A stretch of 61,201 nucleotides of DNA from Myrmaecium sp. VS I D KN 1 (GCA_019775845.1 JADQAV010000070.1:1-61201), one strand, 5' to 3'. Counted from the first letter of the stretch, positions 47,148 to 59,214 are shown. The notes: generated from the sequence alone by a model not told the origin. A program made the numbers and translations.

Positions 47148-48806
47148 GCTGGCGACGCTGGTAATGGAATGGGTTTAGGAAACGAGCGGAGGGAAGTGCG
47201 GTGGACTGGACGTGGGCGAGAGGCGGACGGAAGCTGTGCCGAGGCGCTTCGACGTCGTTGCGTGAATGACAGGAGGTTAGAGAGTGCGAGGTAGACGGAA
47301 GGGATTGGGGATGGCGGATGAGGATGGCGGACTTGGGGGGGTTCGAGGTGTGGGTGAACGAGATGGTGAAGGACCGCGCCTCATCGACCCAGTGCAGGGC
47401 AGAAGACGGAAGGGTGAGAGCGTGGGGAGAGAGAGGGTGGGTGAGTATGGAGGTGTTAGGTAGGAGGGACGGGAGGCGGCGGAGGGCACCAGCTGCGGAT
47501 CCCACGAACTTTGGACAAGACAGCTTGACGCTTGGGTGAGGTGGTGTCGTTGCCCACTGACCGTCCGGAGGATTATTATGGAGCGAGTGGACGGTATTAA
47601 AGAAGCAACAGAAGGTAAGGTACTAAGGACTGCCTGGTAGTAAAATGTAAATAAGTCCAGGTAGGTAATCTCGCCCAAAAGTCTCTCCCTCTCCGTCTCC
47701 CTCGCCCACCTCATCCCGTCCGGTCGCCATGCCGCCGGGCTTACGTTTCTCCCTCCTCATCTCGCATCTGGCGGGCACTACAGGTAAGGTACAGAGCACT
47801 GCACCTCAGCTTTACACCATAAGGTAGCGCACGTACGCAAGCATTTGGGAGCATAACCCGCACCCAGCCAAGCCTTAGGTAATGGATAGCTACCCTGAGT
47901 GCTTCATCATCTTCTCTTCTTTAAACCTCGCCGTGTTCTTGTTCTTCCGCTCGCGGGCCTGCCTGCGCCTCATTCTGCTGCCAAAGCCCGGCGACCACTG
48001 CCGCCCATGACTCGCGTCACCACTATGTATGTGTGCGGCATCCGTACGAAGGATATATTTATACATCTCGTCCGTGATTCGCGCCACCTGACCTTCCAGA
48101 GCCTACATACATGAAAGCAGATACTGGGACCTACACACAACAACCCGTATCCCCAGGGCCTCTGAAGATGAGCTAGGTAGCTATCTACTGCTGGACGTAC
48201 TCACCTGAGCCTTCCCTCTCGTTCTACCCGGCGTATTCTGTAAGGTACAGTCCTCCAGCGATCGTGGAACAATGACGCTTGACGACACCTTCAGGATAGC
48301 TGAGTGGTTCTCCTCCGTTCCTTCAATTTGCAGTGTCCGCCAGAACCGACAGAGTTGACATCAAGGGTGCTATTCTCAGGTGTCGTTGCTGCTGCTGCCA
48401 CCACCGTGGCTTCTTCGCATTTGATCCTTCCAGAGCGTCTACTTGTGCACCTGCCAACTGCCAGTCGGTACATACTTTACTCTCCTCACGCACCTTACCT
48501 TCTCTTCACCCTGACCCCTGCAGTTGTTTGCTTCGCTGCCTGGCTCTTTCTTCCTCGTCTTGTTAAGCCAATCTCTCTATCGACGGGAACCCACGATGGT
48601 AGGTCTCGAATCGCTCCTCCCCATAAATCTCTATGGGAGAGGCAGGATGTGCATTCTGCCCAACCATGACGCTGCGATTGTGTTCTTTCTTCTCGTTAGC
48701 AACCTCCCTCGAATACAATATCCTTCGGTCTTCTTGGACTACGCTCGTCTTGGTCCGTCTTTGTCTCTTCTGCACTTCTTTACGTTGATCTATATCCACT
48801 CCTGTC
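47148..48806. promoter_or_regulatory. Divergent upstream region of the kinase and the disordered-protein gene
   Basis: About 1.66 kb. Several TAGGTA/ACCTAC-type motifs occur at about 47660, 47788, 47875 and 48173. C/T-rich DNA precedes the right-hand gene, suggesting a long 5' leader. No convincing gene was found. Confidence 0.5.
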
Positions 48807-50984
48807 ATGCTCCGCTGCGGGCCAACCGCCATCTCGTTGACACCGGCGGACATCCATTACACGCACTGCAAGTTGGACAACCGCGGATCATCAGCACCCA
48901 GATCGCGTCTGCATAGTCGTGTTGTGCGAATGCCCAATCCACATACTCAGGGTGTGCGCCTCTATCGCGGCCCTCAACGGAGTCGCGATGATGCTGTAGT
49001 CAACTCACACAGCCCTGACATATTCCAGGCGCACTCAGCAGACGATCTGTCCTCGAAGGATATCTCGGATGCTCTCTCAGACTCGAGCGAAGCAAGTCAC
49101 ACGTCGAGCAATACAGCAACCGCCCGGCCTTTTAGCAACGATTTTAGTCCTCCTTTTAGCGATTGTTCCCAACTCCTAGATCATCTAAAATACAAGCGGG
49201 CTATCCGTGAGGATGTATTACGGAGGCATGAACGACCCGTCAAGGAATTTGAGAGAGTCATCAACAGCGCGCCGTGCACGCCGGCATCTCGGCTTATAGG
49301 AAGAATATCACAGCCCCAGTATAGTTCGACTGGTCGAGTGAATCGCCCGAAGACTCCCATGCTCGACTTGCGAGGACACTTCCTCTCTGACGGGAATTAT
49401 ACTTTTTTCGAAGGTCTCTCATTCTCTGACTCAGACGACCAAGATGCCCGAGACTTCATCGCACCTCATCGACATGAGCACGATGGGACCATCACCAAGA
49501 TGAACAAGCGGTCAGGTTCATCGGAATCTTGTTACATCCAAGAAGATGGACCTCCATCGTTAATGACTCTTCCCGATCAGTCACATTCGCGAGCTGGGTC
49601 ATCTAAATTGTCTTCACATTTCGAAAATATCAGGAAGCTGGCTATGGGTAACCTATCTGAGTTCCTCCACAGAGAAACGGGTAGTGCATCTCAAGCAGTT
49701 ATTCAGAACACACCTTCGCCTCTGGACCTGATCCAGCGTCAAGCTATCCGACAGTCTCATCCGTCCTCGGGTTCCTCCAGCCGCGCCCTCTCTCTGGGGT
49801 CTAGCGACGACAATGGCTTCGGCAGCATGTTTGATCGTGACCCCCATCTGAGTGCGCCAGGCCCTGATAGTTCGGGTATTCATCGAACGCCCTGGTTGCA
49901 GCAGGACGTTCCTGTCGAGCTGCCGAAGCGGCATGGTCACGTCCTATCGCGCGCTCGTCCGTCCAGTATTGACATCACTGACGCTGCTACCTCGGTGGAG
50001 ATGTCCGGGCCATACGCGATGATCTCCCGATTAAGCTCTCCAAACCCGCCATTCGAGCACGATCTCTCTTCCCTTTCCGCTGAACAGCCGCGGAGGAACC
50101 CTTTTGTAGCCCCAGCTCCCCGTCTCCACCCTAGACTACCAGGCTCGTTTTCTCTTTCGTCGACCCTACCCGGCTCCCGAACGATGCTCCAAGGCGACCT
50201 TGGAGCCGAAGGCGAGTTTTGGAAGCTCAGAGTTGGGGACACAAGAGCGCCCGGAAACAACAGCTTTCGTCTCTCTCCCGTCGGCGCGATTTCATCGCCC
50301 GATGCCGGCACGCAAGGAGAGTACACCACTGGCGCCGATCAGCAGCGACTCACAAGCCCCAGACTCCCGCCTCGTCGGCCTTTCGCCACGGAAGGCGCAC
50401 GACGACCATCCCGGTCCTCCGCCGACGTCGAGCCGCCCAGTCCCTATCCACCCTCGTCGACAACCGAGCCCCCACGTCTCCGCCGCAACTCCCTCCTCGG
50501 GCCCACCGACCCCCCAAACAACCCACACCCAAGCAACCCCCACACAGTCGCCATCCCCTATCGTCCCCGTCCTCCCCCTCACCACCCCAGCACTTCCCCG
50601 TCCTCCGCCCCCACCCGCCGCCACCACTCCTCCTCCTCCACCTCCTCCTCACACATCCGCACCCGTCCCGGCGACCCCGCCTACCACTATCACCCTCACC
50701 ACCCACCGCGCCTCCCACCCCGCAGCACCCCGCGCCGCCTACCGCCTCCGCCGCCGTCGCTGTCGTTGTCCTCCGCTGATCGCGCGGAGCAGGAGAACGC
50801 GGGCCGTTTTGCGGTGGAGGATGCGTTGATGGGGCGCGAGCTGGCGGGGGTGCGACAGCGGTGGCGGAGGGGGAGGACGAGGGGGATGGGAGGGGGTGGG
50901 AGGGGGGTTGAGGAGGACGAGGGGGATGAGCAGCGCATGGATGATACGCCGCCGGGTTTGGGGCGGTTTGAGGGGTTGATATGA
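48807..50984 (+). CDS. Unrecognised, largely disordered Ser/Pro-rich protein
   Basis: A single open frame, up to 725 codons from the ATG at 48807; a second in-frame ATG at 48930 (MPNPHTQGVRLYRGP) is an equally plausible start because sequence before it is less protein-like. The protein is rich in Ser, Pro, Asp and Arg, with phosphorylation-prone SP/SS clusters. A short possibly folded region lies around YKRAIREDVLRRHERPVKEF, and a conserved-looking FFEGLSFSDSDDQD follows. The C-terminus contains polyproline, His-rich DPAYHYHPHH and a helical QENAGRFAVEDALMGRELAG segment, then a Gly/Arg/acidic end. No known domain is seen. Codon usage with C/G third positions supports real coding. Its role is unknown. 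Confidence 0.65.
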   Translation: MLRCGPTAISLTPADIHYTHCKLDNRGSSAPRSRLHSRVVRMPNPHTQGVRLYRGPQRSRDDAVVNSHSPDIFQAHSADDLSSKDISDALSDSSEASHTSSNTATARPFSNDFSPPFSDCSQLLDHLKYKRAIREDVLRRHERPVKEFERVINSAPCTPASRLIGRISQPQYSSTGRVNRPKTPMLDLRGHFLSDGNYTFFEGLSFSDSDDQDARDFIAPHRHEHDGTITKMNKRSGSSESCYIQEDGPPSLMTLPDQSHSRAGSSKLSSHFENIRKLAMGNLSEFLHRETGSASQAVIQNTPSPLDLIQRQAIRQSHPSSGSSSRALSLGSSDDNGFGSMFDRDPHLSAPGPDSSGIHRTPWLQQDVPVELPKRHGHVLSRARPSSIDITDAATSVEMSGPYAMISRLSSPNPPFEHDLSSLSAEQPRRNPFVAPAPRLHPRLPGSFSLSSTLPGSRTMLQGDLGAEGEFWKLRVGDTRAPGNNSFRLSPVGAISSPDAGTQGEYTTGADQQRLTSPRLPPRRPFATEGARRPSRSSADVEPPSPYPPSSTTEPPRLRRNSLLGPTDPPNNPHPSNPHTVAIPYRPRPPPHHPSTSPSSAPTRRHHSSSSTSSSHIRTRPGDPAYHYHPHHPPRLPPRSTPRRLPPPPPSLSLSSADRAEQENAGRFAVEDALMGRELAGVRQRWRRGRTRGMGGGGRGVEEDEGDEQRMDDTPPGLGRFEGLI

Positions 50985-51375
50985 TGGGGATGGTGGTGGG
51001 GTGGGATTCGTCTCCTTTCTTCTTTTGTGGTTTTCCTGGTTGGTGTTCTTTTCGTCTTGCTTTCCTTTCTCTATTCATTTTGGGGTGGTTGAGTTTTGGT
51101 CAAAAGGGTTTGTACGGGAACATGCCATACAGACATCCTCTTTTCCATTGCTTTCCATCAATTCTTGGTTTTCGGTTTTACTTGGTTTTTCTTTGCCATC
51201 TCCTTCTCTCTTCCTCGCCCTCGAAAGATGGCGATCTCTCCTCTCATTCAGACACTACGCGGTCGGTTCTTCCGCCAAGTCACTCGGCTCATTTCCGCTC
51301 ATTCATCAATATCATTCCTACCCCAGCATCCAACATCCAACAAACAATACCCAAACCCCCTTCCTCCCCGCACCA
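50985..51375. other. Convergent 3' flanks
   Basis: 391 bp with T-rich DNA (51010-51200) right after the plus-strand stop codon and CA-rich DNA before the minus-strand stop. It is consistent with two 3' UTRs. Nothing else is seen. Confidence 0.5.
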
Positions 51376-52774
51376 TCACGCAACATCAAACCGATACCGC
51401 GCCCGCAACACATACGGCCCCGTCTGCGGGCCAAACACCTGGCGCTCCCCCCTCCGCCACTCCGGATGATTCACCCCATCAATCCAATCCTCCACCTCAA
51501 GAACCACACACCCATACTTCTCCACCACCCTGGGGCGTTGCGCCGCCGCCCCCACCGTCGCATTCCCCTCGCCTTCCAAAACCCCCTGCGTCCTCTTCAA
51601 CGGAAACGTCCCGTTCATCCCATTACACGTGTACACCTGCACCGCCGCCTGATCCGTAAAGATCTCCACCCCAATGCCCGACCACGGGCTCTGCAACCGG
51701 GCCACGGGCGCGGCCTGCCAGTCCGCCTCCGCGCCGCCGGGCCGGTCGAGCACGAAGCATGTGTCGTAGCCGGTGCAGTTGGTGCCGCAGTGGCCGCGGA
51801 GGGCGGGGGCGGAGAGGTTGGCGCCCAGGGGTTTGGGGGCGGTCCAGAAGTCATCGATGCTGTGGGGCGGTGCGGGAAGGAGGGGTCCGGTGGGGATGAG
51901 GAGGGGGTCGGTGGCGATGGTTTGGCCGCTGAGGGGCAGGTGGAGGGTGTGGTTCAGCGCTAAGGGGGTGGAGGGGGAGGCGAAGCCGTCGAGGTTCCAG
52001 TATGTCTGTTTTGTTAGGGGGGGTTAGTGGGGGGGAAGGGGAAAAGGGGGGAAAGTAGCCGCACGTGCGAACTTAGCATGATGGGGGTCTTCTTGGTGGT
52101 GGCCAGGGCGACCATTTTGAGGTGCCATTCGTAGGGCGTGAGGGTGTAGGTGATGTAGCTCACGACTTCGCCGGGGAAGCCTTGGTTCCCGTCCGCGTCG
52201 ACGAGGGAGAAGGTGATGGAGTCGTTGGTGTAGGCGACGACGGTGAAGTTGCGCTGTGGGACGAGAGGAAGTCAGCTTAGGGGGTGAGGTGAGGAAAGGA
52301 CATGGAGCGAGAGCGCGACTCACGTGGTCCCATCCGTTCGGTCCGCCGTGGAGGGTGTCCTGGTTGTTGTTCTCGTTCGGGAGGACGTGGTAGGTGACCC
52401 CATCGATGTCGAACGTGCTGTTCTTGATCCGGTTGGCGTAGCGGCCTTGATTTGGTTTTGGGAGAGGTTAGATGCGGGCGGGCAAATGGGTGAGTTGAGT
52501 TGAGGGACGACCTACCTGGCACGGAGCCCAGATGCGGGTGCAACTTGTCGATGGAGTAGTGGGTTGCGTTGTCGTAGCCGAGGACGACATCTCGCTCGAC
52601 GCCGTGGGTGTCGTTGATGAAGAGGTTGGTGATGCTGGCGCCGTAGGGGATGAATTGGGCCCGGATGCCCTCGGCGGAGATGGTGTACTTGCCGTCGGCG
52701 TCGGCAGCGGGAATTGCGGCGGCGGCGATGCCGGCCCAGACGGCGAGGAGGACGGAGGTGAGGCGGGCCATCAT
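51376..52774 (-). CDS. Secreted aldose 1-epimerase (galactose mutarotase family)
   Basis: Four exons (52774-52516, 52445-52324, 52253-52065, 52005-51376) with introns of 70, 70 and 59 bp give about 399 residues. It begins MMARLTSVLLAVWAGIAAAA, a signal peptide, so the protein is secreted or vacuolar, unlike the cytosolic Gal10-type enzyme. GalM motifs are in order: QFIPYGASITNL, DVVLGYDN, GRYANRIKNSTF and HGGPNGWDHRNF with the first catalytic His region, then SSHTYWNLDG with the second His. LEVEDWIDGVNHPEW supplies the likely catalytic Glu. Several NxS/T sites are present. It interconverts alpha and beta anomers of aldoses, presumably helping uptake of sugars released outside the cell. The TYWNL junction is rebuilt exactly by the third intron. 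Confidence 0.9.
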
Positions 52775-54975
52775 GGCGGTGGTCGCTGTTGTTGCTACGT
52801 GCTACCACTTGCTACCTGACTACCGTTGACAGGAACGCGAACCGCCTGTGGACCTGAGGAGACGGAGGCTGGCAGGAGCTCCCAGGCAGAGACGGAGCAG
52901 GGCGCGGGTATTTGAAGGCCGGCCGAGGAGGAAGTGAGGAAGCGATGGGAGGAGGAAGCGGGGAGGAGGACGGAGACATGGTCGGAGAGGCGCAGGAGTT
53001 CACCGTAGGGCAGGGTTGATCCATCTCGGTGAGGTTGCACCGGTCAGACTTCCCCGCATTTCGCATCGCTCTTCCGGGGAGTGATCAACAGGCACGGCCG
53101 AGTAGTACATACTGAGGCACGGCAGTCGTCCTGAGATGTCGTCTGGCTCATGTCCCTCTTGCCTGACAATCGAGGCAATGGATGTGGGTGCTGAGGATAC
53201 GGGTTGTCTTCTCGGTGATCTCATCAGCATCCCTCTCTGCAGGCAATGGCATGGCAGGTCATTTACAGTCCATGGTGTTGAGGGACAGAGAGCCCTGAGG
53301 CTGAAGAAAGCGAGCTGCGTCATCGGAAACGGCGCCAGGCAAGCGGGCTGCGGGGAAGGCTGAAGTTTCCCTGTTTCTTCAGGCTGCCATCCCTCCATCA
53401 CCTCATCTTCGCGTCTTTGTCGCAACCGAGATCCTCTTTACTATCCTCACACCGCCCGATGATCTACGACAAGTGAGTGCGTGCCCGTGGCACTTCACAT
53501 ACGCGTTCATTTCTTGTGTCCGCGCGTTGTGCGGTGAGAGCGGTGCTAGACGGATGCGCTTTTCCTTACCAGTCCAGAGTCTGTCACTCTCTCTGAAGAC
53601 AGCGGCCCGGTTCGAACGATCATGTACAACTCCCGTCCAGTGACCAGGTTTTGTTCCGGATCTCAAGGTAGCTAGCCTACGCCGGGGATCCTTGACAGAT
53701 GCCGGTATGGTCCAGCGAACAGCGAACAGCGTGCGGCTATCATTACCCATCCCCTCCCATCGCCGGAGCCGTTTACGGCACGCTCTTGATCTCATGACAG
53801 CTCTCAGATCTAGCGTGTGAGACCGATCTCCTGAGAGAGGTTGGCAACGAAGTCTTGCGCGAGAGTTCGGGTGCGGGCTGCGATGCGATGGTTTCTTTCA
53901 ACCGCGTTGTTGGGCAGCTCGGTTCGAGGCTGGATCGGCTTTGTTTCACGACTCGACTCGACTCGAGTTTCGTTGGGAATGCGCCAGCCGACGGCACAAC
54001 TGCTGCTGCTCGTCTCGGGACTTTCCGATATAATCATGATCCGTCTTGGAGTCTCACCATGCGCTGCAATGCTCCTATGAAGGGATCTGTTCGCTGTTCG
54101 CTCGTCTAAACCTCCCTAGCTGCAAGCCAACGTTCTAGAAACCTGACTGCTCACCCTGTGTAACACGGGGCTGTATTGCAGCAGATGTTCTAGGCCGCTC
54201 TTTTCAAGAGGTTCTACCAACGTCCGTCCATATCAAACAGCCTCGTCAGTTTTCCTTCGATGCCGTCCGATTTCGTTTCTTCCTGTTTCTTCTGCTTCAC
54301 TCTGTATCTATTTCCTCAACTGCGCATCCACAAGATCAGTCTCATCCCAGCGTTCGGCTTGAGCTTGGCAGAAGACACCGCTTTCAGTCCTGTCCATCCA
54401 TCAGTCTGACGATTCCCGCCTTAGGCTGTCTCAAACCACAGCCATGATCTCTTTTCGTCCTCCTTGACTCCTGAGACACGGCGTCAAGAACGACTCACGG
54501 GTCTCGAACTTTGGCTCTGGGTTCATGTTCGAATGGGATATCGAAGGCTCTTCCTTCCCTTCTCAACCTCCTGTCTCCCTCCGATCGAGATTCTACCAGT
54601 CGATACTCCCTAGATTTCTCTCCATGTTCATCTGTCTATCTGCAGACGGCCATCTTATCCACCTCTTGAGCCAGTCCGCCGGGTTATTTCTGATATCATG
54701 GGATTCCGATAGATTTGTTCCTCAAGACGGACTCGGTTCGGATCTGAGACGGAATGACGTCCTGAGCGAATGCAAAAGACGATCGCATCCAATGCGGCCG
54801 TGAGTCTTCCAAACGTCTCTCGTGCCAGATGTGATTTATAAAAGCAGTAAGTCCATGGGACTTCCTTCCATTCGCCACCTTTATTCAATTCATCCTCCTC
54901 CGCCATAACCCGCCTTAGGTCCTGACTTGTCCGGAAAGTTTCACTCTCCATTTATCAATCTCACCGACAACCACC
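52775..54975. promoter_or_regulatory. 2.2 kb divergent intergenic region
   Basis: Between the aldose epimerase start and the start of the unrecognised gene at 54976. It contains a pair of 16-nt inverted repeats (listed separately), a CGACTCGACTCGACTCGAG run at about 53947, and CT-rich leader DNA near 54240-54300 and 54500-54650. Short open frames lack protein character. No gene was found. Confidence 0.45.
53714..54102. repeat. 16-nt perfect inverted repeat pair, 357 bp apart
   Basis: AGCGAACAGCGAACAG at 53714-53729 is matched by its reverse complement at 54087-54102. The arms themselves consist of two copies of GCGAACA. Together they delimit a 389 bp non-coding segment. No target-site duplication was identified. 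Confidence 0.7.
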
Positions 54976-56913
54976 ATGACAGTCTGCACCACGCCCGCCC
55001 CCTTAGACAGCCGTCTCCACTGGACCCAGCGCATCGCCCTGACCCGGCACGCGCTGCACGCCGCCAGCACGACCTCGGACTTCACCTTCTTCAAATTCCT
55101 GCAGGCGCACTTCCTCCTCAGCAGCACCGACCATATCGCCGCCCTCCACCGGGCCCTCGGCCCGGATGCGGCCGACTCCGTCCTCGCTTCGCTGGACAAC
55201 TTCAACAGCGTGATCGCGTACGTGCACGAGGACGCGTACAAGAACCTGTACGAGGCCGTCAAAGCGGTGGTGCGGGAGCCGGCGGCGGTGGCAGTCGAGG
55301 ACAGCTGCAGCAGTCCGACAGCGACAGAGATGATGCCTCCCCCGCCGCCACCGCCACCGCCGTCCCGTGGCGGAGCCCGCACCCGCGCCATGAGCACCGC
55401 CTCCATCGCCAGCACGACAACAACCACCGCCGAGGACCGCCGAGCCATGGCCTACGTCGACGCGCTCGCCCAGCGCGAAAAAGCCAGCGCCGCCATCGAC
55501 AAGATGACCAACTCGGCCCTGACGATCATCCACTCGCAGCCGCCCGGCGCCGCCCAAGACGCCGCCGCCACCGTCTTCATCGTCGGCCTCGCCTTCGTCG
55601 CCGACGCGGTGCAGGTCGTCCTGCACGCCATGGCCGCCCTCGTCGACGCGCCGGGCGACTTCATCCGCCTCGAGGGCCGCTGGGCCGCGGTCCAGACCAG
55701 CGTCGGCGAGGCCGTCACCGTGCTGAAGGGCGTGTTTGGTCTTATGGGCAACGAGCAGGCTGCTGGTTCGCTCGGCGCGCCCACCGCGGCCGCGGCGGCG
55801 GATGCGTCGACCCGCCGCCCGCCGCGCCGCGACGAGCAGGTGGAGAGCACGATTCGGGGGATGCTGCGGCGGATGAGCTCCGCGCTCGCCTCGGTGAACG
55901 GGAGCTCGGCGGCGCCCAGTCGGCGCGGGTCCGTTTCGTCCTTGGCCAGCGGCTTTGCGTGCGCGGGTGCGAGTCCGACGTCCACCGGAAGTAACGGCGC
56001 GCAGGGCGCGGGGTTCTTTGGAAACTTTGGCACGGCGAATGGGAGTGGGAGTCGACGGTCGAGCACTGCGGCGGCGCCGGGACCGAATCGGCTTTCGTCT
56101 GGCTCGTTTGATATGATGCCGACGATCCCGCCGACGCCAGCGGATGCGTTGGTGAATCCGTTTGAGAGTAGTTTTGCCAGGTAAATGGTCTTTCATTCCT
56201 TATCATCAGTCGTTTCTTTTCTTTCCCTCTCTCCCCTTCTCCTTTTGTCTTGATGGCGCTGCTAGTCAGTCCCCTCACCTCTCTTCCCTTTCATCTCCTC
56301 ATCTCCCACACCCCCCTTCTCCCTTCAAACTAAAAACCAACCCCGCTCTCCCACTAGCCCGGACGCCTACCTCCCACCTCCTCCGCCTCCTACCTCCCTT
56401 CCACCACCCCCCACCAGCCCCACGACCACCGCCCCGGACCAAACCAACGACAACGACAACGACCCATACACCCTCCTCTTCAACGACGCTCTCCGCTGCG
56501 ACAGCACCACACAGCCATCCCCGTCCTTCCTCCCCCCAGCAACATCCCTACCGCTCCCCCCTCCCCCGGCGGTGCTGAACTTGCACATGCCGACGCCGCA
56601 GCAAGGAGGGCGACGCAGAACCCCCTTATCCCCTTCCTCCTCCTCCTCCTCCTCCTCCTCCTCCCCGGCCGCCGGCCATCCTCGTCGTCGGTGTGGTAGT
56701 CGACCGAGGAGCGGGGCGGTGTCGGCGGGTGAGGGGGTGGGGGATTGGGATGGATTTGGGGGTGGGATGGAGGTTGGGAGGGGGCGGCGTAGGGCAGATG
56801 GAGAGGGATGCGGAGATGATTTTTCTGTGAGTGGTGAGGGGACTTGGGGTGAAGAGGCGCTGGTTTCTTTCTTTTTTTCTTTTTCGTTTTTGTTTCTTTG
56901 TTTGCTTAGATGA
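54976..56913 (+). CDS. Unrecognised protein with helical N-terminus and Ser/Pro-rich tail
   Basis: Modelled as exon 1, 54976-56180, and exon 2, 56358-56913 (about 586 residues). The 177 bp intron has a GTAAAT donor and a TAG acceptor; without splicing a stop follows two codons after the donor. Joining gives NPFESSFASPDAYLPPPPPP and then a protein-like DPYTLLFNDALRCDS segment. The N-terminal part is helical (LHWTQRIALTRHALHAAS, FLQAHFLLSSTDHIAALHRA, SVIAYVHEDAYKNLYEAVKA). A central helical region at about 150-260 includes a hydrophobic AATVFIVGLAFVADAVQVVL segment that could be a buried or membrane helix. Ser-rich stretches with RRGS/RRSS sites follow. I do not recognise the family. The C-terminal end may be overextended because it runs into T-rich DNA. 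Confidence 0.6.
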
Positions 56914-57804
56914 GGGGGATAGGTTGGCGTTTGCGAGGTTTGATGATTGATGGATCGGAACTTGGTAATATGGTGGGTTTGACTGGTAAGGGCTACTATA
57001 TCATATTAGAGTATAAATATACTATAATATTCCTTTCTATTTCTATCCTTCTCATCCAGGATTCATTTCAGTTTAGAAGAGAGATTGAGGGGGGGTGAAG
57101 AGATTATATCGCTCTATCCTTTTATCTCTCCCTTTTCTTTTCTTCACTTCGTCTGTGTATTATGTTCATTTTTTCTTCGATATCTCGATGTCGGATGTCG
57201 ATCAGAGGTACTGTCGGAGGAGCGAGGCTGCTGAGTCAGTTGTTAATGGTGGGGCGGACGGAAGGCCTAGGCGGTGAACGACGGGAAGGTCCGGATCGGT
57301 GCATGGAATGTCAGTCAGTCCGTCCGGCAGCCTACCTGACCTCGTCTGACTGACCTGTAGGACCCGTACCTTGCTAGCTTCCAGGTCATCCATCCATCCT
57401 TCTCAACACCTCGTCCTCTTCTCCATCCCTCGTCACACCTCACACACTCGCAACACACGACCTTACAATCCTTTCGCCTTTGCTTAACGGCAAGCAGCAC
57501 CACGCAGCTCCCCGTATCGCGGCTTGACCATATCTTCTTCGCACCCTCGAACCGAACGGCCTTGCTCCCTCGGCGTCACTTTCGCAGATCCCTTCCGGCC
57601 AGAGGGTGAGAGGCAGTTCTCACTCCACCTGTGACAACCTCGAGGTTTTATATACCTACATTGTTTATTGAGATATATGCATACGGATATATACAGATAG
57701 CTACGACACAGCTCCGCCGACGAAGCTCGATCCTTCTCTTCCGAACGAGTTCCCTCGTCCAACCACACAATCCTCGATCCTCAGACGAATCACACATCAC
57801 CACC
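56914..57804. promoter_or_regulatory. Intergenic region upstream of the TLC-domain gene
   Basis: 891 bp. It is AT-rich at 56990-57060 (probable 3' flank of the left gene) and C/T-rich with CATCCATCC units at about 57391-57404. A TATATA-containing stretch lies at 57648-57700, roughly 100-150 bp before the ATG, and may serve as a core promoter element. No gene was found. Confidence 0.5.
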
Positions 57805-59214
57805 ATGCACGATCCCTTTCCCCTCCGCGCGCCGGACTTCCTCCGCGACCTCGTCGCGCCCTGGGCCAGCCGGCTCTCCCTACCAACACTGCCGCTGCAC
57901 ATCCACGAGGTCCTGCTCGCCTTCCTCTTCTACCATTACATCAACGTCTCCCTCTCCCCCCGCCTCTCCCGCGCCCTCTTCCCGCACATCTACCCGCGCT
58001 TCCCCGCCCGCACCCGCGTCAACTGGGACGTCCACGTCGTCAGCCTGGTCCAGAGCACGCTCATCAACGTTGTCGCTCTCGCCGTGATGTGGACGGATAA
58101 AGAGCGCGCCGGCATGGCCACCTGGCAGGACCGCGTCTGGGGCTACACCGGCGCCTGCGGCCTCGTTCAGGCCCTCGCCATGGGCTACTTCCTCTGGGAC
58201 CTCTGGGTCAGCCTGAAGTACCTGGACATCTTCGGCCTCGGCCTGCTGGCCCACGCTGTAAGCGCGCTGGGCGTGTACAGTCTCGGCTACGTAAGTTGCT
58301 CGAGGATCTCCCCGTCTCCGAACAAATCGCGCTAACGAGATAAAAAACAGCGGCCATTCATCAATTACTACTCCACCACCTTCATCCTCTACGAGCTCTC
58401 GAGCCCCTTCCTCAACATCCACTGGTTCTGCGACAAGCTCAACCTGACGGGTTCCCGCATCCAGCTCTACAACGGCTACTGCCTCCTCCTCTCCTTCTTC
58501 GGCTCCCGCCTCGTCTGGGGCGTCTGGCAATCTGTCGCCGTCTTCCGGGACATCTTCCAAGCGGTCCAACACGGCCCGCCAAGCGCGGAGGACGTAGCCG
58601 GCTGGCGCGCGGCTGCGGCGGTGTTCGAGGGCAGCCCCGCCTCCGAGGTCTGGGCCTTCGACCCCCACCCGATCCCCCTCTGGCTCGCAATGGTCTACCT
58701 CGGCTCCAACGTGCTGCTCAACGGCCTGAACGTCTACTGGTTCAGCAAGATGATCGGCACGGTGCGGAAGCGGTTCCCGCCGCCGTTCGGCACGCAGACG
58801 CCGGCCGAGGCGGCGCAGGCCCGCAAGGCGGCGCAGCGGCAGGCACGGAAGGAGAAGCTGCAGCAGCAGCGGGCGCGCACGGGCTCGGGTAAGATCGCGG
58901 CGGATTCGCTGGTGGAAGGCGTGGATGTGGAGACGGATGGGGAGGTGGATGAGGAGGGGGAGAAGGACCTGCGGACGTTTCAGTACGCGGCCGCGGAAGA
59001 CCCTGAGCTTGAGAGCGAGGAGGAGGAGGTGGAGGTTTTGGGCGAGGTGATTGATTATGTCGTCCCCGATTATTCGCGCAAGGCGGCGGCGGCGGCGCAT
59101 GCTGGGGGGACCCTGCCGATCGACTCGATGGGTCGGAGTGTGCTGGGGGATGGGTATAAGGGTGTGGAGGTCCAGCGGGTGGAGGTTAAGCGGCGGCGGG
59201 CTTTTCGGGCTTGA
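57805..59214 (+). CDS. TLC-domain membrane protein
   Basis: Two exons, 57805-58290 and 58351-59214, with a 60 bp intron (GTAAGT donor, CTAAC branch, ACAG acceptor) encode about 449 residues. At least five or six hydrophobic helices are seen: IHEVLLAFLFYHYINVSLSP, VQSTLINVVALAVMW, VQALAMGYFLWDLWVSL, LGLLAHAVSALGVYSLGY, LYNGYCLLLSFFGSRLVWGVW and IPLWLAMVYLGSNVLLNGLN. The pattern with WDLW, LLAHA and ELSSPFLNIHW matches TRAM-LAG1-CLN8 proteins of the TMEM56/TLCD kind, thought to act in ER or plasma-membrane lipid metabolism, and not ceramide synthases, which need an HH motif that I do not see. A basic coiled segment and an acidic cytoplasmic tail end the protein. The exact substrate is unknown. 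Confidence 0.82.
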
